Positions 58,484 through 64,000 of a stretch of 64,000 nucleotides of DNA are shown piece by piece (within the stretch, counting starts at the first letter, position 1; every line of letters starts with the position of its first letter). The stretch lies in NCBI GenBank assembly GCA_029378245.1, contig JARKIF010000160.1, positions 1 through 64,000 on the forward strand. Direction: 5' to 3'. Below the pieces are notes generated by a model. It worked only from the letters and a program-made list of their open reading frames with translations, did no database searches and was not told the DNA's origin. The position numbers were made by a program, and so were the translations under genes. Source of the DNA: Roridomyces roridus (taxonomy: Eukaryota; Basidiomycota; Agaricomycetes; Agaricales; Mycenaceae).

Positions 58484-59169
58484 ATGTTCTCTGGCTCCCA
58501 GATCACCCTCGTAGACCCAGCTCCTCGGATATTCCTTACATTTTCACGCAACAGTATGCTTTCTACTACAATTCGACGGCAGCCTCAGGGGAATCTCGTG
58601 TACTTGGTCACGACTAACATGCACGCCACGACGACAGAGGTGCGGGATGCGGACACGGAACGGCCCGTCGCACGCATTGTGCGAAAGGACTTTCTGCCGG
58701 ACACCGTCAGCTTTTCGGGTGGTAAAACGGTACGGATGAACAAATGGCTGAAGCGCGCTGAACTGCCGGACGAGATGTCGGTATCCTTTCCTCGTGTTCT
58801 GTTGGTCTCGGGTTGACTAAATTCCAATCAGCCCTTCCTCCATCCTCGAGATTGATATGGGCCAGTGTGTGCTCCGTGCACACCCTCAGTATCGTCTCGC
58901 AGTGGGTTCACTCTCATCTTTCCTTCCGAGTACTTATAAACTCACATCGACAGTTGTATTCACCTGGCATGGACAACATCCTGGCTCACTGGGAGCCCAA
59001 CACGCATCCACCAACGCTCATCCTATCTCCCACAGTCGAAAGCTCCCAATCCCAAATTCTCACGGCATTCCTCTACCTCGAACAAATGATGAGGATAAAG
59101 GAGAAGAACGCAACGACCAGAGCTAGCGTGTATCCGGGCACAAAGTCGCAATGCGTGACTACTACATAG
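58484..59169 (+). CDS. DUF6593-type small protein
   Basis: Small soluble protein of an Agaricomycete-expanded family of unknown function. Three exons. The first reads MFSGSQITLVDPAPRIFLTF, LSTTIRRQPQGNLVYLV, TEVRDADTERPVARIVRKDF and VSFSGGKTVRMNKWLKRAELPDE. The second reads PSSILEIDMGQCVLRAHPQY-RLA. The third, after GTGGGTT..GACAG, reads LYSPGMDNILAHWEPNTHPP and the C-terminal ILTAFLYLEQMMRIKEKN. The alternation of a beta-rich body, the ARI-K-DF motif and a final helix fits the family. The terminal TTRASVYPGTKSQCVTTT is atypical and is the part duplicated downstream. Confidence 0.68.
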
Positions 59170-59410
59170 GTGCCAACTGGTAGAGAGAGTTGAGCACTGT
59201 ACGACATACTTGTTCATGGAATTCATACGGATCTTTTGACTTTACACCCATCCACAAACGCTCATCCTATGAAAAACGCAACGACCAGAGCTAGCGTGTA
59301 TCCCGGGACAAAGTCGCAATGCGTGACTACTACATAGGGTGCCAATTGGGTAATGGAGAGTTCAAGAGGTGTACGACACGATCATAAAATTCATACGGAT
59401 CTTTTTGACT
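59003..59410. repeat. Partial tandem duplication of the 3' end of the DUF6593-type gene
   Basis: The block around AACGCAACGACCAGAGCTAG at 59107 recurs at 59275 (offset 168 bp) and extends through the stop codon and TTCATACGGATCTTTTGACTTT (59220 and 59390). The beginning of the second unit (CATCCACAAACGCTCATCCTA, 59250) matches 59003 but lacks about 85 bp of the interior. Confidence 0.8.
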
Positions 59411-59771
59411 TTCGGGGAACACGAACACGAATGGGCGCCCCGCTCTTCTCGGTCAGCGATGATACCGGAGACACCATCTGTGGGCGCACATGGTTATCCG
59501 GAATTCATGCGGAACCCAACAATTCAGCGGTTAACTCAGTGTCTCATGTCCTCATGTCCGGTCTCCTCGCCGAGTGTGAGTACATAGGTGTGAGTGCAAA
59601 AAAAAAGCGGCAAGACATGCATTGCAGAGATTGATTGTATATGTGCAGACTGAGTCAAAGTGTATGTACGAAAAGAAAGAATAACAAAAAAACGAAAGCC
59701 GATTCCAAAATAACTCTACAATATTTAGTGGTACACAATGGGTTGTGAGGAGAGGAGAGGAGGAAGGAACG
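59411..59771. other. Intergenic region between convergent genes
   Basis: No supported feature is seen. Confidence 0.5.
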
Positions 59772-62700
59772 CTAGCGCGTTGGATCGTACAGGTAGTTGC
59801 GCAGACCTTTACCTCCACTGCCGCCGCCGCCAACCCGCATCGGTCGCCCCTGCTGGCCCGCCTCGTCCGATCCACCACTGGAAGACGTACTGGCGCGTTC
59901 ATACCGCTCAGGGTATGCCCTCAGCACAAGCCCTTCCATGCTCGAATTCATTGACTTGTCCGCAGCGTTGTGGTTCCCACGCAGCAGACTGAACGAGCTG
60001 CTCTTCCGCATCGACCGGTCCCTTGACTTGTCCTTGTCCTTGTTCTTGTCCCGTCTGAGCAACTTGAGCGTGTCCTTCCTAGTAGGCAATGCGAGCGGCA
60101 ACGAACTCTTGCTCGTATTCGGCGAGGTTCGATACCCATACCCACCTAGTTCAGTGGACCCATGCCCCGACTGACTCGCACTCGGACTCCCCGTCGACAA
60201 GCTCGCATACGAATCGCTCGCACCGAGCATCGGCGGCGGTATCGACGCGGGCAGCCGCGTCTCCCCCGCTCTATAAACCCGCATCTCAGTCTGACTCGAC
60301 CCAGCCTTGGCCATCTGCTCCATCTTCCACATCTCACTAGGCGCCATAGCCTCCCTATATCCATCACTGCTATCCGCCGACCGTGACCTCGAGCGGCGCC
60401 GATTAAGCCCTGCAGCAGAGGCAAGCGGTACAGGCGGCGGCGCCGCACGCGTGTTCCTCCTCCGCCTGCGCGACCTGACAGACCGCGCACGAGAAAAGGT
60501 ACTCTTGGCGTCAAAGCTCGGCGTACCGCTATCCATCGACGCCCCATCCGGAATCGGCTTCTCATCCTCGCTATCTTCGTCGCTAGAGTCGGATAGAATC
60601 ATATCCGCGTCCACACTGGTCCGTCTCGCGTAGCGCATAGGACTGGGTGAACGGTCCCGCTGCGGTTCCGGAGCAGGAGCAGTAAACGTCTGATCGTTCC
60701 CAACGTCCATATCGTCGTATAAATCCAACTCATCATCGTCAAACTCGTCGTCCAAATCCGGATCACCCGAAGTCGCAAAGACGGGCGGCGAAAGTGAAAC
60801 GCCATTCATCTCCTCGCCTTGGACCTCACCCTCCAGCGCAGAAAGCCAAGGGTTGTTGCCGTTTTCATCTCTAGCAGAATCCGGATTCGCACCGTCGTCT
60901 TCGTCGAGAGGGTGCGAGTGAATCGGCGGTGTCAAAGGCCCAGGTACCACGCCCACGTCGACGTCAATAGGCGACGTAAATTGCGCCCGTCGGCGATCGC
61001 GCCTAGTAGTCTCAAACTCCTTCTCCATGTCAGACCCGTGCCAATCACGTGAAGATGCGGGCGTCGTTGCAGCCGTAGCAGGACTCTCCTCAGACCACCC
61101 AGAACCAGAACCCGAGCCAGATCCGTCATCCCACCGATGCCAGGCACTGGAAGCGGGCGTCGAATTCGCCGTTGACGCACTACTAGCCAGCGGGCTTGTC
61201 GTATACCCCGGATGCCCGCCATGAAGACCAGCACTGGCTGGGCTCCCACGCTGCGCTCGCAACACCGCACCCATGGTCAACGGTGGCGGTGGAACCGGCG
61301 ACGGCGTAGGGCTACCGCTGCTTCCAGCACTGCTGGGACTACTGCCAGGACTGACAGTCCCACGGGCTGCCACTCTCGCGGCAGCCGTTCGTATTGTTAC
61401 GAGAGGAGGGGGTGGTGGCGGCGGGACAAATGGAGTTGCCGGTGCCAGCGTAGTAGCGGAGCGAGAGCCTTCGCCATATGGTAATAGTGGAGGAGGTGGA
61501 GGAGGTACGAGGGGTCCAGAAAGGGAGGCAGCGCGCCCGTGAGTTGGACGCGCGGTCACGAGAGGAGGCGGTGGCGGCGGTTTATTCGTATTGACTGGCG
61601 TAGAGCTGGAAGGAGAGCGGGAATGTGTGAGGGTCCGAGGTGATGGAGGTGCTGTAGATATATTAGCAAGTGTGCATGGTATAGAGGCGATTCACTCACC
61701 TCCACCTGCACCAACCCCCGGAGGCAAACTCGATTTGCGCTTGGCTATATTCGCCACTCCCAAAACTGCTCCACTCGGTGCCGGCGAAACATTAAAAGTC
61801 GTACCAGCAGCAGGCGTGTTGGGTGCGCTGCCCTTCTTCTTGGCGCCACCACTATTTTCCCTCTGTATTGATGGCCTGCGTGAGAGCTGCTGGCCAGCAG
61901 TAATACGCTGCTGCTCCGCGGAAGCTTGCTTCCTGATCGTCCGTTCCCGCTCCTGCATTGCTTCAGAGCTCATCTTGCGCGAGAGAGTCGAGGGGAGGAG
62001 GTCTGCAGAGGGTTTACGTGACAAGGAAGGGGAAGCTTTGCGCGATATGTGGCCTGTGACGACGCCTCGAGAATGCGAGTCGGTGGCGGGGCGCGGTGCC
62101 CAGACACCCGAGACGCCGTCAAAGGGGAGAGTAGGACTTGGTCCGGCGTTTGGGCGCGTTGTCGTGGGGGCGACGAATCTACATTACATTGGGTTTCATC
62201 AGTATGCAGTGGGAGAAAAGCATGCAGACACGCACGAGGAAGAAGCCGATGCGCTCGGATTCGCCACGCGAAAGGCAGCATCTGGGGTGCGCTGCCTCGT
62301 CCTACTGTCCTTGCGAGGTGATTTCTGTGACTTTCGCGAAGGGCCCGCTTGGCTTGATGAGCTTGCCACGGGCCTCGAGGACGACGATGAACCAGCTACC
62401 GGCGGCGGCAAGGGTGGAAGAGGCCTGCCAGTCAAGGGAGAGATGGCAGAGGCTGGCCCGGACAGATCTGGACTTGGACCAGGGATAGCGAGTGCAGATA
62501 TGCTCGCACGGCGTTTGCCCTTGTCGCTGACGGGAGGGCTGACTGGGCCTGCATTGGGCGACGGGTGAAAGTGGTGCTGCCCACGTTGATTGTGTCTAGT
62601 GGTGGCGGCACGGGGAGTGGGCGTGCAGGGGTAGCAGACGGGATGGCGGGTGATGACGATGACGAGGAGCCAGATATGGGCAGGTTACGGGTCGCAGAAT

Positions 62701-62917
62701 GGGCTCGTCTGGTCGTAGACGAGGGTGGCACGTAGGGCTCGCGTGGAGGGCCCAGGTTGCCGTGGTGCACTACAGTCCAGCCCGCTGTAGTCGTTGTGGG
62801 ATAGACGAGAGGACCGACGGCGGCGGCAGCCATGTAGTCTTGTGGGCGGTAAGCCAAGGCTGGATGGGTGCCTGGCTTGTTCTGCGGAATATTTTTTGGT
62901 TCGACGGACATGGCCAT
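59772..62917 (-). CDS. Large proline/serine-rich protein of unknown function
   Basis: The ATG at 62917 gives MAMSVEPKNIPQNKPGTHP; a second Met follows two codons later. Segments separated by probable introns near 62450, 62150, 62000 and 61680 are strongly biased: RRPMQAQS, GRPLPPLPPPVAGSS, SRKMSSEAMQERERTIRKQ, then polyproline runs (PPPPPPLVT, LVPPPPPPLLPYGEG, SPTPSPVPPPPLTMG). Later comes an acidic stretch DDEFDDDELDLYDD and a basic Ser/Arg block RSVRSRRRRRNTRAAP. The end has LRRDKNKDKDKSRDRSMRKS and GLRNYLYDPTR. No folded domain is recognised; polyproline runs could bind SH3 or profilin. It could be a cytoskeletal or signalling scaffold, but this is speculation. Exon borders are approximate. 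Confidence 0.65.
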
Positions 62918-64000
62918 CGAGAGAGAGAAAAGGCAGAAACAGAATCGCTGTTGACAGCCCGCCGCGGTTTCATGTCGAAATCCCCATAAAGTCAAACACT
63001 CGACATTGATGCGTTTGGTCGGTCCTCTCTCTCCCCGTACATACGACCAAGATGCCTACTCTACGCTTGCTCTCAGGCCTTGTTTCATCTGTCCCTTAGA
63101 GCGCGCATGTCCTCTGTTACCTCCGTCCATCATCACTGATAGCGTTGGCTGCTAGCTTGCTTCCCTATTCGTCTTCGCAACTCCGCAGTTCCAGCGAGCC
63201 CAGAGACCCCACCTAATACCCAACCCAATCACTGATATCGCTCTTCTTCGTCTTGAATCAATCTTGGGATGATCTCCCTGACTGCCATCGCTCAACGCAC
63301 ATGTAGGATATACATGCATGCCCTCAATGCCCGGTCCAAATTGAGTCCCGCACCATCGCTACATGCATCCCTACACTGCTTTGACTCCACCTCCCGCGAT
63401 GTCCCTGAATTGCCCTGGAAATGCCAGGATCAGCACAAGCAAGTATTCCACCTTTCGCCGATCGGAGCTGTTGCATTCTTCCGTAACCCAACGATGGCAT
63501 GAATGAAAGATTGTGGCGCGCGCCTAGCTTTACGGTCCGGCGCGATATATAATATGACTCGCCGGGAAATTCACAACCGGAGTGGATAATCGCCTGAATC
63601 ACGATAGCGACGCGGTCATTGCAATTTACCCCGGCCCCCCCGCTCCAGTGGCCGTGAATTTCAAACAGGGTCGGCAGGCGATATTACTCCACTCGTGCTC
63701 TTTTGTGGTCTGCTGCACTCTAGTCTCTCATAAGCATTCATGGCTCTCGACCAGTCTGGATCATGAATATGGCGCCCGCAAAGTATCCCTTGCACTTGAC
63801 ACCATAGCCGAGGCTGAACTTGATTCTTGCGCGAGTCCTCAAGAAGCTGTTCAATGTTTACTTTTTCGTTCGACTTTCCTGGGTGCAAAACTATGGCTAC
63901 CACTGACAGTGGCGAACTGTCCACACAACTCAGAGCTCTCAGGACCTCAATGAACGGAACACATGGCGCATACATATCTCAAATTGAGGAAATTGAATAC
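62918..64000. other. Right-edge region without a supported gene
   Basis: Promoter side of the 62917 gene. Open frames are short and not protein-like. Confidence 0.5.

Noticed and set aside
59797..62568. Long plus-strand open frames opposite the proline-rich gene
   Set aside because: They are antisense shadows of a GC-rich, low-complexity coding sequence.
1..64000. CRISPR arrays, rRNA genes, bacterial operons or LTR retrotransposons
   Set aside because: No regular spacer-repeat array, rRNA-like sequence, polycistronic layout, long direct terminal repeats or reverse-transcriptase motifs were seen.

Overview
The window is nuclear DNA from a filamentous basidiomycete, most likely an Agaricomycete. 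Genes are dense, on both strands, and cut by many 45-60 nt GT-AG introns. Housekeeping enzymes of a fungal kind (alpha-aminoadipate lysine pathway, transaldolase, RBR ubiquitin ligase) sit beside families expanded in Agaricomycetes (seven-helix DUF6534-type, DUF6593-type and DUF7137-type proteins). A Cantharellales/Ceratobasidiaceae origin is only a guess. No search could be run, so family names rest on motifs read by eye.

Layout. 1-11 kb: a frameshifted relative of the GNAT gene (-), a zinc alcohol/polyol dehydrogenase (+, eleven exons), an Fn3-like/coiled-coil protein (-), a GNAT acetyltransferase-like protein (+), a PP2C phosphatase with three apparent frameshifts (-) and an RBR E3 ligase (+). 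11-18 kb: an NCS1 nucleobase permease (-), transaldolase (-) and two unassigned proteins. 18-23.5 kb: a tandem pair of arrestin-like genes with signal peptides, each broken at a different place. 23.6-29.4 kb: a large intron-rich hydantoinase/5-oxoprolinase (-). 30-35 kb: a tRNA-like repeat, a broken small secreted protein gene, a DUF6534-type gene (-) and an unassigned gene. 35.6-42.5 kb: LYS2 (+) and LYS9 (-), tail to tail, which are consecutive enzymes of lysine synthesis. 42.5-48.2 kb: a small inverted-repeat element in the LYS9/DUF7137 divergent promoter, a DUF7137-type protein, a C2H2 transcription factor and orphan exons. 48.8-57.5 kb: an accessory region with a second DUF6534-type gene, a 510-bp MITE with perfect 10-bp target duplications, and a third DUF6534-type gene split by a 2.4-kb inverted-repeat element inside one of its introns. 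57.5-64 kb: a DUF6593-type gene with a partly duplicated 3' end, and a proline/serine-rich protein.

Several splice models were checked by arithmetic. ADH, LYS2, transaldolase, the C2H2 factor, the DUF7137-type gene and the Fn3-like gene all give exact multiples of three after intron removal. The second arrestin-like copy does not, which confirms its frameshift. Single-base lesions are concentrated in paralogues and accessory genes. They could be real decay or consensus errors in the assembly.
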